The notes under the pieces were generated by a model. That model made no database searches. It was not told the origin of the DNA and saw only the letters and a program-made list of their open reading frames with translations. This document shows, one piece after another, positions 9,458 to 17,361 of a stretch of 64,000 nt of DNA. The stretch's first letter is position 1. Each line of letters begins with the position of its first letter. The stretch is from positions 1 to 64,000 of the forward strand of contig JAQULP010000007.1 in assembly GCA_028718525.1 (NCBI GenBank). Reading direction: 5' to 3'. Position numbers and translations under genes: made by a program. Source of the DNA: Sulfuricurvum sp. (GTDB taxonomy: Bacteria; Campylobacterota; Campylobacteria; Campylobacterales; Sulfurimonadaceae).

Positions 9458-10429
9458 GTGAAGATTTTAGGGTTGGTAATGGTGATGGTATTGGGCGTGT
9501 TTGCCGGTGAAAATTTCCCCGCATGGTATTTAAATCCCCCATCGGACGATGAAACCTACTTTTACGGTGTAGGTGAGGGGGAAACCCTTCGTCAGGCTAA
9601 AGATGACGCTCTAAGGGATATCGCCTCCAGGCTCAGTATTACAATCAGTTCCAAAGTCTCTAAAAATTCTACGCAATCCACAAGCGGAAACAGTTCCCTC
9701 TATCATCAGGATGTAAAAGTCAATGTTGAAAGTGAAATCAAGAAAATTGTGTTTAACAGTTTTGAGGTCGTTTCCGGTGCTCAAAACGGTACCAAACCGA
9801 TCGTTTTGATCAAAGTTGACAAAGAAAAATTTTTCAACAATCAGCTCGAAATACTGGATGACATACGATCGAAACTCAACCATATCCAAACGGAATCGGC
9901 GGATCGCGGGATATTGGAACAATACGCGATGTTTCAGGAACTGGTTCCGGAAGCGGATAAAGCAAAAACGATTGTCTCGGTACTCTCAACCTACGCTATC
10001 CCTTTTCAACGCGACGGCGTGCAGCAAGAACTGGCCGATTTTCAGCACTTAAGAGGGGGAATCCTCTCCAAAATCGAATTCTATATTACGGCCGACAATG
10101 ACTCCCGGTACAATGCGGATACGCTGAAAGAGGCTCTCGGAAAGGAAAAAATCAAAATTGCACGGTTTTTAAATCCGAAAAACTCTAATGTGGTAATTCT
10201 GAATTTGGAGAGCGAAACGGTTAATAAACAGGTGTACGGTTTTTCGATGGCGGTCGTTCGTACGGCGGTAACGCTGAAATCGAATGAAGGAAATATCCTC
10301 TCTTCGTTTGTCGTCGAATCCAAAGGGAGTTCAACCCTGAATGCCGGTGCGGCATTAAAAAATGCGGGGGCCAATTTCAAAAAAGAGGTAATGAAAAAAG
10401 GGGTATGGGGATTTTTGGGAATCGAATAA
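9458..10429 (+). CDS. Periplasmic LPP20-domain protein
   Basis: A signal peptide (about residues 1-16) is followed by PAWYLNPPSDDETYFYGVGEG and an ALRDIASRLSITISSK helix. That combination of a W-Y-x-x-P opening, a GVGxG strand and an A-x-x-D/E helix is the hallmark of the LPP20 family. There is no lipobox cysteine, so it is probably soluble in the periplasm. The remaining 230 residues are not recognisable by eye. It starts with GTG. It converges on two LPP20-type lipoprotein genes, making three related proteins within 2 kb. The family includes FlgP-type proteins of the outer-membrane flagellar rings, but no function is established for this member. Confidence 0.7.
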   Translation: MKILGLVMVMVLGVFAGENFPAWYLNPPSDDETYFYGVGEGETLRQAKDDALRDIASRLSITISSKVSKNSTQSTSGNSSLYHQDVKVNVESEIKKIVFNSFEVVSGAQNGTKPIVLIKVDKEKFFNNQLEILDDIRSKLNHIQTESADRGILEQYAMFQELVPEADKAKTIVSVLSTYAIPFQRDGVQQELADFQHLRGGILSKIEFYITADNDSRYNADTLKEALGKEKIKIARFLNPKNSNVVILNLESETVNKQVYGFSMAVVRTAVTLKSNEGNILSSFVVESKGSSTLNAGAALKNAGANFKKEVMKKGVWGFLGIE

Positions 10430-10439
10430 GATCTATCCC

Positions 10440-10868
10440 TTACTCGACAACCATCCATACATAGAGCTCGTCCGTTGCGCGGTTTTCCCAAAATGTTTGG
10501 ATACGGGCCCGGATATTCTGACCGTCTGTAGTGTGAAAACTGTAGCTTTCGAGGCTGCTGGATGCACTGTCGGAGGTTCCGGAACGGGTCGTTTTCTGTA
10601 AACTGAGGACTTTTACCCCCATTTGCCGGGCGATCTCATCAAGAGCTCGGCTGATAGCGAGATTTCTTTGGGCAGTGAGTCCGTCAATATGCGGTTTGGA
10701 AATACCGACACCGCCGATTTTCCCCTCTTTGGAGGTTTCATATACCCACTCCGGGAGGCGGTGGCTCGGCGAAGAGGGGGGAGTGTTCGGGGAATCTGCG
10801 AGGCACCCTCCCATCACCATTGCAACCAATAATGATGCATAGAGCGACGGTTTAAGAGCTGAGGGCAA
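10440..10868 (-). CDS. LPP20-family lipoprotein (short)
   Basis: A hydrophobic leader ends in VMGGC, so C22 is the probable lipidation site. The mature protein has LPEWVYETSKEGKIGGVGIS followed by an ALDEIARQMGVKV helix, the LPP20 pattern. At 142 residues it is little more than one LPP20 domain. It lies eight bases after the next LPP20 lipoprotein gene and is the last gene of the ompA-like/csgG-like/LPP20 series on this strand. Its function is unknown; FlgP-like envelope or flagellar ring roles are possible. Confidence 0.7.
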   Translation of the reverse strand: MPSALKPSLYASLLVAMVMGGCLADSPNTPPSSPSHRLPEWVYETSKEGKIGGVGISKPHIDGLTAQRNLAISRALDEIARQMGVKVLSLQKTTRSGTSDSASSSLESYSFHTTDGQNIRARIQTFWENRATDELYVWMVVE

Positions 10869-10876
10869 AATGGTTC

Positions 10877-11470
10877 CTATTTCGCGTCAAGTTTTTCTAA
10901 CGACGCATCGAGTTCGTCTTGGGCTTTTTTGGCTTGGAACTGTTGCCAGAGCGCTTCGTCGTTTCGGTAACTCGTTTTTACGCTCTCTTTAACTGCCGCA
11001 ATGGTTTTGGAAGGGTCTTGCATCACAACCAATACCCACAAAGTTCCCGTTTTGGAAATCCATTTTTTGGTTGCTTTGGAACCGCTAAGATCCTGCTTTG
11101 CAAGCTGTTTGGAAACATTGGCGACGGCTTTGTCTACAGTCGCTTGATCGCCGACACCGGTTTGCTGCGTGAAATTTTTCAACATATTGCTTACATTGGT
11201 TTGGATTTGGCGTGCCAGATCGTCACGCCCGTTTCCGGTTGCTTCGGTGATGGCGAAACTCATCCCTGCCGGTCCTACTTTAGCGGAACCTACGGCGCAA
11301 ATTGCCCCCTCTACGGATGGGTCCATAACCCAAGCCGGCGCTCCGTCAAATTCTAAATTTAGGTGTGCCGGTGCATTGGACGTCATTGACGTTTCCGTTT
11401 TTTGGGCACAGCCGCTTATGAGTAAAGCAGCGGTAGCGGCCAAACTCAGTAGTAGTACTTTCGTATTCAT
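10877..11470 (-). CDS. LPP20-family lipoprotein
   Basis: A signal peptide ends in LLISGC, giving lipidation at C21. The mature part shows APAWVMDPSVEGAICAVGSAK and a GRDDLARQIQTNVSNML helix, matching the LPP20 fold. The last 40 residues are charged and helical. At 197 residues it is close to the size of Lpp20 of Helicobacter pylori. It sits between the CsgG-like gene (33 bases upstream) and the shorter LPP20 lipoprotein gene. It is probably anchored in the outer membrane; the role is not known. Confidence 0.75.
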   Translation of the reverse strand: MNTKVLLLSLAATAALLISGCAQKTETSMTSNAPAHLNLEFDGAPAWVMDPSVEGAICAVGSAKVGPAGMSFAITEATGNGRDDLARQIQTNVSNMLKNFTQQTGVGDQATVDKAVANVSKQLAKQDLSGSKATKKWISKTGTLWVLVVMQDPSKTIAAVKESVKTSYRNDEALWQQFQAKKAQDELDASLEKLDAK

Positions 11471-11503
11471 TGTTTTCTCCTTTAGGTTGGTTGGTATTGG
11501 GCA

Positions 11504-12553
11504 TTAATAGTTCATGGCTTTGTTGAACATATTGCTTGAATTTTTCAGGGTATCTAAAAACGATTTTTCATAATGCAGTTTGACGTAATCGCCGAGTTTG
11601 ACTTTTTCGGCTATTTTGGGATCGTCGATAAGGATCCAACAAACGTTTTGGGTGATATGTTTGGATATCTTAGCTTCGGCGATCTTAACTTCTTCTTGGG
11701 TCGTCACTTTTCGAAGAGGATTATAGTTCTCCTCGAGGGTGTAAATTTCTACCGTATCATCCGTTTTTGCACCGTCGTTGGTGCCGAACTCGATTTTAAA
11801 GATGGCGGTTTTACCGTTTTTGCTTAAGCGTTTTTCGGAGATATACGCTTTTTTCGCAAAAAAGTTTTTTAAATCGTGACGCATCTCTTCAGCGGCATCA
11901 ACGGCGGCCGAACGGATCAGGGACGCGTCATCCATACGGCCGCAGTCACGGGCGCTCCGTCCGTTTTCACTTTGGCGTTTTGTTTCGCTGAAAGGGCGGC
12001 TTAGGGCTATTTTCATACTGGGAAGTTCATAAATTTTCAGTAATCCCGAGACATTGGCGATGTAGATGCAGGCAGGGGGGATGTAACGCATTTTTCCGTT
12101 TTTATCGATGTATTGCACCGCTTCGATAAATTTTGAACTCATCCCCGCGTTGCTGATACTTCCCGAAATGGCGTAAGAAGCGATGGCCGGGCCGCTATAG
12201 GGGGTATCACTGCCCATTTCGATGAGCTGCAGTTCCCCTTTGAGTTTTTCGGCGGCATTGCGGTCAACGGTTTCAACGGAGCCGGATTCATTCAGGTATT
12301 TTTCCAATTCGGTGGCCGTGGTCATTCCGATATCGGCATTAATGGCTGATTGATTGTTTCCGTTGGAGAGTTCGAATACGACTACTTTGGGCTTTTCGTT
12401 ATCAAACGATTCGGGAATAAATTTGGACGGTTCCAGCGGGATCGGTTTATACTCTTCGAGATTACCGATAGTGGTACTGCACCCTGAAAAACTCAAGAGT
12501 ACGGCAGTACCGAGCAACCCTAAAAACGGTTGCATCAATCTTTTCGTCAGCAT
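11504..12553 (-). CDS. CsgG/FlgO-like outer membrane lipoprotein
   Basis: The signal peptide ends in LSFSGC (C25), so this is a lipoprotein. Residues about 50-215 have the alternating strands and helices of the CsgG/LpoB/FlgO fold: KPKVVVFELSNGN, then GMTTATELEKYLNESGSVETVDRN, then IASYAISGSISNAG. The last third (about 235-340) looks like a beta-rich domain. CsgG-type proteins form secretion pores or ring components; which applies here is not clear. No curli subunit gene is nearby. It lies six bases after the OmpA-like gene and before two LPP20 lipoprotein genes, suggesting one envelope complex. Confidence 0.65.
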   Translation of the reverse strand: MLTKRLMQPFLGLLGTAVLLSFSGCSTTIGNLEEYKPIPLEPSKFIPESFDNEKPKVVVFELSNGNNQSAINADIGMTTATELEKYLNESGSVETVDRNAAEKLKGELQLIEMGSDTPYSGPAIASYAISGSISNAGMSSKFIEAVQYIDKNGKMRYIPPACIYIANVSGLLKIYELPSMKIALSRPFSETKRQSENGRSARDCGRMDDASLIRSAAVDAAEEMRHDLKNFFAKKAYISEKRLSKNGKTAIFKIEFGTNDGAKTDDTVEIYTLEENYNPLRKVTTQEEVKIAEAKISKHITQNVCWILIDDPKIAEKVKLGDYVKLHYEKSFLDTLKNSSNMFNKAMNY

Positions 12554-12559
12554 CGAAAT

Positions 12560-13201
12560 CTATTTTGCGGGAGCCGGGATAATTTTGATTTCGACACGGC
12601 GGTTGGCTTCGCGTCCTGCAGCCGTATCATTGGAAGCAACCGGCATCGCTTTGCCGTAACCGATAGCCTTCATACGTTCGGAGGCAACACCACGGCTTCC
12701 CAATGCCGAAGCGACACTCTGAGCGCGTTGTTGCGAGAGGGCAAGGTTGGCGGCATCGCTTCCCGTACTGTCGGTGTATCCTTGAACTTCAATAGAGGTT
12801 TCCGGGTATTTCACCATAACACCGGCGACATCATCCAAAACGGCACCGAAATTGCCTTTGATATCTGTTTTGCCGGTATCAAACGTAATGCCGCCTGGCA
12901 TATTAAGGTTGATGGTATCCCCTTGACGGACAACCTCTACCCCTGAACCTTTGAGCTCTTGGTTAAGTTCCGCTTGTTGTTTGTCCATATAGCTGCCGAT
13001 TCCGTATCCGGCCAATGCACCTACGGCACCTCCGATCAGCGCTCTTTTGTTACTGTGATTACTGGTGCTTTTTCCGGCAACAGCTCCGGCAACTCCTCCG
13101 ATTAGGGCTCCTGTTTGCGCTTTTGTAAGGCCGGTATCGGCTCCGGTACATCCGATAAACAAGATAGCGGCAGTCAATAAAGAGAGGGATGTTCGCATCA
13201 T
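12560..13201 (-). CDS. OmpA-family lipoprotein with glycine-zipper region
   Basis: From the ATG at 13201 the protein has a lipoprotein signal ending in LFIGC (C18), a glycine-zipper stretch with two repeats of the form ALIGGxxGAxAG (about 30-80), and a C-terminal OmpA domain that binds peptidoglycan (SIEVQGYTDSTGS, then LALSQQRAQSVASAL, and RRVEIKI). It resembles YiaD. A longer frame reaches 13288, but GGAGA stands seven bases before the double ATG at 13201 and a -10 lies just upstream, so the shorter form (about 213 residues) is right. It is the first gene of a four-gene unit. Confidence 0.88.
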   Translation of the reverse strand: MMRTSLSLLTAAILFIGCTGADTGLTKAQTGALIGGVAGAVAGKSTSNHSNKRALIGGAVGALAGYGIGSYMDKQQAELNQELKGSGVEVVRQGDTINLNMPGGITFDTGKTDIKGNFGAVLDDVAGVMVKYPETSIEVQGYTDSTGSDAANLALSQQRAQSVASALGSRGVASERMKAIGYGKAMPVASNDTAAGREANRRVEIKIIPAPAK

Positions 13202-13231
13202 AATGGTTTCTCCACAAATAGTTTTGGGGGT

Positions 13232-13237
13232 ATTATA
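13232..13237 (-). promoter_or_regulatory. -10 element of the ompA-like/csgG-like/LPP20 operon
   Basis: TATAAT on the minus strand places transcription near 13225, about 24 bases before the ATG at 13201. The upstream DNA is A/T rich without a clear -35. Confidence 0.5.
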
Positions 13238-13262
13238 CTTTAAAATTGTGAATAAATTGTGA

Positions 13263-13589
13263 TTAAAAATGTGTTTTATGGATGACACCGACGGTACATT
13301 GCGGGAGAATATCGGGTTTGCGGATTGAGAGGGTAAGTTCGGAAATCAGCGGAAATGAGGCTTTGAGCAAAGCGGTGAGTACCTCCAGTGCCGTCTCGAT
13401 CAGTTCAAATCGGCGTTCTACCATCGTTGTTTGAATCATAGCGGCAACATCGGCATAATTGATAAAAGAGCCGTTGGCGTAGGGGTATTCAATCGTGCAA
13501 TCGATTTGTACCGTCTGAGGGGTGACCCGCTCCTCGGGGAGAATGCCGAGAATCGTCTCAAAGCACAAATGCTCGATTACGATGGTCAT
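13263..13589 (-). CDS. folB: Dihydroneopterin aldolase
   Basis: FolB cleaves 7,8-dihydroneopterin to 6-hydroxymethyl-dihydropterin and glycolaldehyde in folate synthesis. The 108-residue protein shows the tunnelling fold: IVIEHLCFETILGILPEER at the N terminus, the YAD segment and a helix ending before LTLSIRKPDIL. The frame is open much further upstream (to 13922), but family length and the ATG at 13589 overlapping the plsY stop (four-base overlap) fix the start. The product feeds FolK, encoded at 49771. Confidence 0.9.
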   Translation of the reverse strand: MTIVIEHLCFETILGILPEERVTPQTVQIDCTIEYPYANGSFINYADVAAMIQTTMVERRFELIETALEVLTALLKASFPLISELTLSIRKPDILPQCTVGVIHKTHF

Positions 13590-14200
13590 GCGACCCGTTT
13601 CTCTTCCCCTTTGGCAAGGCGGATAAAGTTGGGGATATGTTTGTAAAACAGGATAAATGCAATAAACAGCACCGGAGAGTGATACATGGCCGGATAAAGG
13701 AGAAAAGAGGCGACGACAAGGGCAAGGAGCCCAAGCATCGATGAGAGAGAGGAAATCCGGATCGTTTTCGCGGCGACTGCCCAAACAGCGAGGGCAATAG
13801 CGGTCGGGATAGGGAGCATGACGGCCATTACACCCATTCCGGTTGCAACCCCTTTGCCCCCTTCGAACCAAAGATACGGACTGAAACAGTGGCCGATGAC
13901 GGCGAGTACCGCAACCATCCACTGGACACTCTCGTCCATTCCGTAGTATTTTGCGGCCAAGACAACGGCAATCCCCTTGAGGGCATCGAGTGCCAACGTA
14001 GCGGCACCGAGTTTTTTGGCTAAAGAGGGATTGGTCTCTTTGACGACACGCAAGACGTTGGTCGCCCCGATGCTTTGCGACCCCGCTTCTTTGACATTGA
14101 CTCCGGCAAATACTTTGGCCAGGATAAGTCCGAACGGGATACCGCCGAGGAGATAGGCAATGAGGTAAAACTGCACGTTTTGATTAAATAAAAAATCCAT
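13586..14200 (-). CDS. plsY: Glycerol-3-phosphate acyltransferase PlsY
   Basis: PlsY transfers acyl groups from acyl-phosphate to glycerol-3-phosphate, the first step of phospholipid synthesis, in the inner membrane. The three conserved loops are visible: GGIPFGLILAK near residue 20, GSQSIGATNVLR near 40 and WFEGGKGVATG near 110. It has about five hydrophobic segments in 204 residues, the normal size. Its stop overlaps the folB start by four bases, an arrangement expected of a two-gene operon. Confidence 0.95.
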   Translation of the reverse strand: MDFLFNQNVQFYLIAYLLGGIPFGLILAKVFAGVNVKEAGSQSIGATNVLRVVKETNPSLAKKLGAATLALDALKGIAVVLAAKYYGMDESVQWMVAVLAVIGHCFSPYLWFEGGKGVATGMGVMAVMLPIPTAIALAVWAVAAKTIRISSLSSMLGLLALVVASFLLYPAMYHSPVLFIAFILFYKHIPNFIRLAKGEEKRVA

Positions 14201-14315
14201 TAAGAACCTTAGGGATTGAGTTTTGCTGCGGCATTATAAATCACGGATGGTTACAACTGCCTAAAAAAGTGCTGAAGGAAATTCACGCTTCAAGGAGAGG
14301 GGAGTATGAGTTGGC

Positions 14316-14321
14316 TATAAT
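14316..14321 (+). promoter_or_regulatory. -10 element upstream of nadA
   Basis: A perfect TATAAT lies 33 bases before the nadA TTG start, giving a leader of about 26 bases that contains AAGGA at 14342-14346. No -35 matches well. The rest of the 154-base gap to plsY shows nothing else I can name. Confidence 0.5.
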
Positions 14322-14354
14322 AACCCCTTATCAGCATAAACAAGGATTACGGGT

Positions 14355-15347
14355 TTGGATACCGAAACGTTAAAACAAAACATTATTGATCTTAAAAGCC
14401 GTCTCAGCGTTACCGTAGTGGCGCACTTTTATCAGCGTGACGAAGTATTTGAGATGGGAGATATCACCGGCGATTCTTTGGAACTTGCCAAACGGACGAT
14501 GGCGGACGATAAAGAGTTCGTCGTTTTTTGCGGTGTCGGATTTATGGGACAAAGCGTCAAGATCCTCAGTCCGAACAAACGGGTCGTCATGCCGAAAGTC
14601 GCGTGCTGCGCAATGGCAAAAATGATTGACGGTCTTTATTATGACCAGTCGATCCAAAAGCTCGAGGATGCGGGGATCAAGGCTGAGGATATCCTTCCGA
14701 TCACCTACATCAACTCGGATGCCGCGGTCAAAGCCCGTGTCGGAAAAATGGGGGGGATGGTATGTACCAGCTCCAATGCCAAAGTGATCATTACGAATGC
14801 GTTGGCGGAAGGGAAAAAGATTTTGTTTGTTCCCGACCGCTGTCTGGGTCAGAATATCGCCAATATGATGGGACTCAAATCGTGCGTCATCGGAGACGGA
14901 ACCGATCCGAAAGAGGCCGACATCATCTGTTATGACGGTTTTTGCTCCGTTCATCAGCTTTTCAGTGTCGAGGATATCGAGTTTTACCGTAACAAATATC
15001 CGGGGATTTTGATCGCCGTCCACCCTGAGTGCGATCCGGCTATCTGTGACCGTGCCGATTTCGTCGGCTCGACGTCGCAGCTGATCAAATACATCAAAGA
15101 GCTTCCTGCGGATCAAAAGGTGGCGGTCGGAACCGAATTCAACATGGTCAACCGCCTCCGCCCTTCCAATACCTATATCCTTTCAAGTACCAAGCCTGAA
15201 TGTCCGACGATGAACGAGACGACATTGGAAGATCTATACCTTACCCTCAAAGCGATCGAGGAGGGTGCACCGATCAACGAAATCGAAGTGGACGAAGATA
15301 CGGCGTATTGGGCGAAAGTAGCGCTTGAGAGGATGATGGCGCTATGA
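14355..15347 (+). CDS. nadA: Quinolinate synthase NadA
   Basis: NadA condenses iminoaspartate with dihydroxyacetone phosphate to make quinolinate for NAD synthesis and uses a [4Fe-4S] cluster. Conserved stretches include VVAHFYQRDEV, the CGVGFMGQSVKIL region, CTSSNAKV, PDRCLGQN, VHPECDP and SSTKPECPTMNETTLEDLY, which carry the cluster cysteines. At 330 residues it is standard. The start is TTG with AAGGA upstream. Its stop overlaps the nadC start by four bases. Confidence 0.97.
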   Translation: MDTETLKQNIIDLKSRLSVTVVAHFYQRDEVFEMGDITGDSLELAKRTMADDKEFVVFCGVGFMGQSVKILSPNKRVVMPKVACCAMAKMIDGLYYDQSIQKLEDAGIKAEDILPITYINSDAAVKARVGKMGGMVCTSSNAKVIITNALAEGKKILFVPDRCLGQNIANMMGLKSCVIGDGTDPKEADIICYDGFCSVHQLFSVEDIEFYRNKYPGILIAVHPECDPAICDRADFVGSTSQLIKYIKELPADQKVAVGTEFNMVNRLRPSNTYILSSTKPECPTMNETTLEDLYLTLKAIEEGAPINEIEVDEDTAYWAKVALERMMAL

Positions 15348-16159
15348 TCGAACAGTTTATCCGCGAGGTATTGGCCGAAGATATCGGTCGGGGCGATTTG
15401 TATGCACGGGTCTCTGCACCGGTGGCCGCAAGCGCAAAAATAATCGCTAAAAGTGACGGTATCGTAGCCGGGGAAGCGTATCTGCGGGTATTGTCCCATA
15501 TCGAAGGGTTTGTCATCGTCTGGCATAAGCACGACGGCGATCGGTTCGTCAAAGGGGATGTTTTGATGGAATTGGAGGGGGATTCGCATACGCTTCTTCG
15601 GATCGAGCGGACGTTGCTCAATATGCTGCTTCATGCCAGCTCGATTGCAACCTTGACCCGCAAATACGTTGATCTGATCGCTCCCTACGGCACCAAGCTT
15701 CTCGATACCCGCAAAACCCGCCCCCTTTTACGCAATTTTGAAAAATACGCTACCCGTGTCGGAGGGGCAACGAATCACCGTATGGGGCTCGACGATGCAC
15801 TGATGCTTAAAGATACCCATCTCAAAACGATCGACGATCTGGAAAGTTTTATGGCCGAAGCCCGAAAAAAGATCCCTTTTACCGCCAAAATCGAGATTGA
15901 AGCCGAAGATTTCGAGATGGTGAAACGGGCAATGGCCGTCGGCGCCGATATCGTGATGTGCGACAACATGTCCCCGCAGCAGCTGACGGAGATCGTCGCG
16001 TACAAACGTGACCATTATCCGAGTATTTTGCTCGAGGCGAGCGGAAACATTTCGCTCTCTACGGTGGAAGCCTATGCCGCTACGGGGGTGGATGCTATCA
16101 GCACCGGCTCATTGATCCATCAGGCTAATTGGATCGACCTCTCCATGAAAATGGATTAA
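15344..16159 (+). CDS. nadC: Nicotinate-nucleotide pyrophosphorylase (quinolinate phosphoribosyltransferase)
   Basis: NadC converts quinolinate and PRPP to nicotinate mononucleotide. Typical motifs are LAEDIGRGDLY at the start, RIERTLLNMLLHASSIATLT, LLDTRKTRPLLR, NHRMGLDDALMLKDTHL and the late EASGNISLSTVEAYAATGVDAISTGSL. At 271 residues it is complete. ATGA overlap with nadA confirms coupled translation. The flagellar gene flhB follows after a 134-base spacer that is described separately. Confidence 0.97.
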   Translation: MIEQFIREVLAEDIGRGDLYARVSAPVAASAKIIAKSDGIVAGEAYLRVLSHIEGFVIVWHKHDGDRFVKGDVLMELEGDSHTLLRIERTLLNMLLHASSIATLTRKYVDLIAPYGTKLLDTRKTRPLLRNFEKYATRVGGATNHRMGLDDALMLKDTHLKTIDDLESFMAEARKKIPFTAKIEIEAEDFEMVKRAMAVGADIVMCDNMSPQQLTEIVAYKRDHYPSILLEASGNISLSTVEAYAATGVDAISTGSLIHQANWIDLSMKMD

Positions 16160-16293
16160 TGGATGAGAGGTAACCCGCATCGACAGAATCCAGCATCTCA
16201 AGGAGGGGCCGGCAAAGCTGACGGTTATACGTTTTTAGCGGCGAATGGCGCTAACGCGATCCGCTCTTTTGGGACACATACGGGTAACCGCTA
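16160..16293 (+). other. nadC-flhB spacer: structured RNA candidate or 43-codon ORF
   Basis: Two readings compete. First, the ends can pair: GGTAACCCG at 16169-16177 with CGGGTAACC near 16281-16289, nine positions with one A-A mismatch, and an inner hairpin TTAGCG/CGCTAA at 16235-16254. That outer stem plus inner stems is the shape of a structured leader before flhB. Second, an ATG at 16163 opens 43 codons ending in TAA at 16292-16294, which overlaps the flhB ATG (TAATG). The predicted peptide is basic and Gly/Asn-rich and matches nothing I know. The CAAAGC core brings c-di-GMP riboswitches to mind, but the other required parts are absent. Confidence 0.3.
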
Positions 16294-17361
16294 ATGGCTG
16301 ACGATCAAGAAAAGACCGAAGAACCCACCTCCAAGAAGATTGAAGATGCCCGGGAGGAGGGGAATGTCGCCAAGAGTCAGGACATTGTCGGGGTAACGGT
16401 TTTATTTGTCGCTATTTTAGCGCTTATGTTGATGTTTACGTTTATCGCCGATCGTGTGTTAACCCTTTCGCGTTACTACTTTTCGTTGATGACACAGCCG
16501 ATGGATCGGGAACTGATCTTTGATATGGCCGTCGTGACCTTCCGTGAATTTCTCATTATGGCGTTGCCGATTTCTTTGATCGTTGCGATAGCGGGGGTTA
16601 TCGGGACAATGGCGCAAATCGGATTTAATTTTACGACGAAACCGCTGAGCCCCAATTTTTCGAAACTCGACCCCATCAAAGGGTTTGCCAACCTTTTTAC
16701 CCTCCAAAAAGCGCTCGAAGCGATTAAGATCACCCTCAAATCGTTTACGGCGCTGGGGGTTGGATTTTTATACTTTTGGTTTTTTATTGAGGAACTTCCC
16801 ACCGTAGCGTTGTTTACCCTTCCGGATCAAATGGGGTGGTTGCGGGATAAAGCGATTGTTTTGGCTTTTGTCATGCTGGTGATTATTACCGTCTACGCCA
16901 TTATCGATCTCTTTATCACCCGTAAACACTATTTCGACAAATTGAAGATGTCGAAACAGGAGATTAAAGATGAGATGAAAAATATGGAAGGGGATCCTCA
17001 TATCAAAGCAAAAATCCGTCAGATTCAGATGCAGGCGGCCCGTAAACGGATGATGTCATCGGTACCGACTGCGGATGTGGTCATCACCAATCCGACCCAT
17101 TATGCCGTAGCGATTGTGTATGATGAGACCAAACATCATGCCCCGGTGGTCGTTGCCAAGGGTGTCGATAATATTGCGATTCAAATCAAAAAAATTGCCC
17201 GGGAAAACGGCGTCCATATCGTACAAAATCCCCCGCTTGCCCGTTCATTGTACGCTGAAGTGGAGATCGACCGCCCGATTCCCGATATGCTGTTTGCCGC
17301 TGTAGCGGAAGTGTTGGCCTATGTCTATAAGATGGGTAAAAAACGGAAAGGGAATCCATGA
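16294..17361 (+). CDS. flhB: Flagellar export apparatus protein FlhB
   Basis: FlhB is the substrate-specificity switch of the flagellar type III export gate in the inner membrane. It begins with the usual DDQEKTEEPTSKKIEDAREEG, has four hydrophobic segments (about 28-50, 85-105, 140-160, 185-205), and carries the autocleavage NPTH motif near residue 267 in VVITNPTHYAVAI. At 355 residues it is complete. Its stop overlaps the next gene by four bases, linking it to a Cache-type sensor, an unusual neighbour. Confidence 0.97.
   Translation: MADDQEKTEEPTSKKIEDAREEGNVAKSQDIVGVTVLFVAILALMLMFTFIADRVLTLSRYYFSLMTQPMDRELIFDMAVVTFREFLIMALPISLIVAIAGVIGTMAQIGFNFTTKPLSPNFSKLDPIKGFANLFTLQKALEAIKITLKSFTALGVGFLYFWFFIEELPTVALFTLPDQMGWLRDKAIVLAFVMLVIITVYAIIDLFITRKHYFDKLKMSKQEIKDEMKNMEGDPHIKAKIRQIQMQAARKRMMSSVPTADVVITNPTHYAVAIVYDETKHHAPVVVAKGVDNIAIQIKKIARENGVHIVQNPPLARSLYAEVEIDRPIPDMLFAAVAEVLAYVYKMGKKRKGNP

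Noticed and set aside
11504-12553. Curli secretion system based on the CsgG-like gene
   Set aside because: No CsgA/B repeats or CsgE/F genes are nearby; the neighbours are LPP20 and OmpA lipoproteins, which fits an envelope or flagellar ring role better.
13590-13922. N-terminal extension of folB up to 13922
   Set aside because: It would cover over half of plsY on the same strand in another frame; FolB length and the ATG at 13589 overlapping the plsY stop fix the start.
14370-15116. Minus-strand open frame of 248 codons inside nadA
   Set aside because: It is antisense to an unmistakable nadA, has no ribosome-binding site or recognisable domain.
16160-16293. c-di-GMP (GEMM) riboswitch before flhB
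   Set aside because: Only a CAAAGC-type core and a closing stem resemble it; the first hairpin with GNRA loop, the receptor and the usual 3' strand are not there. Kept only as a structured candidate.
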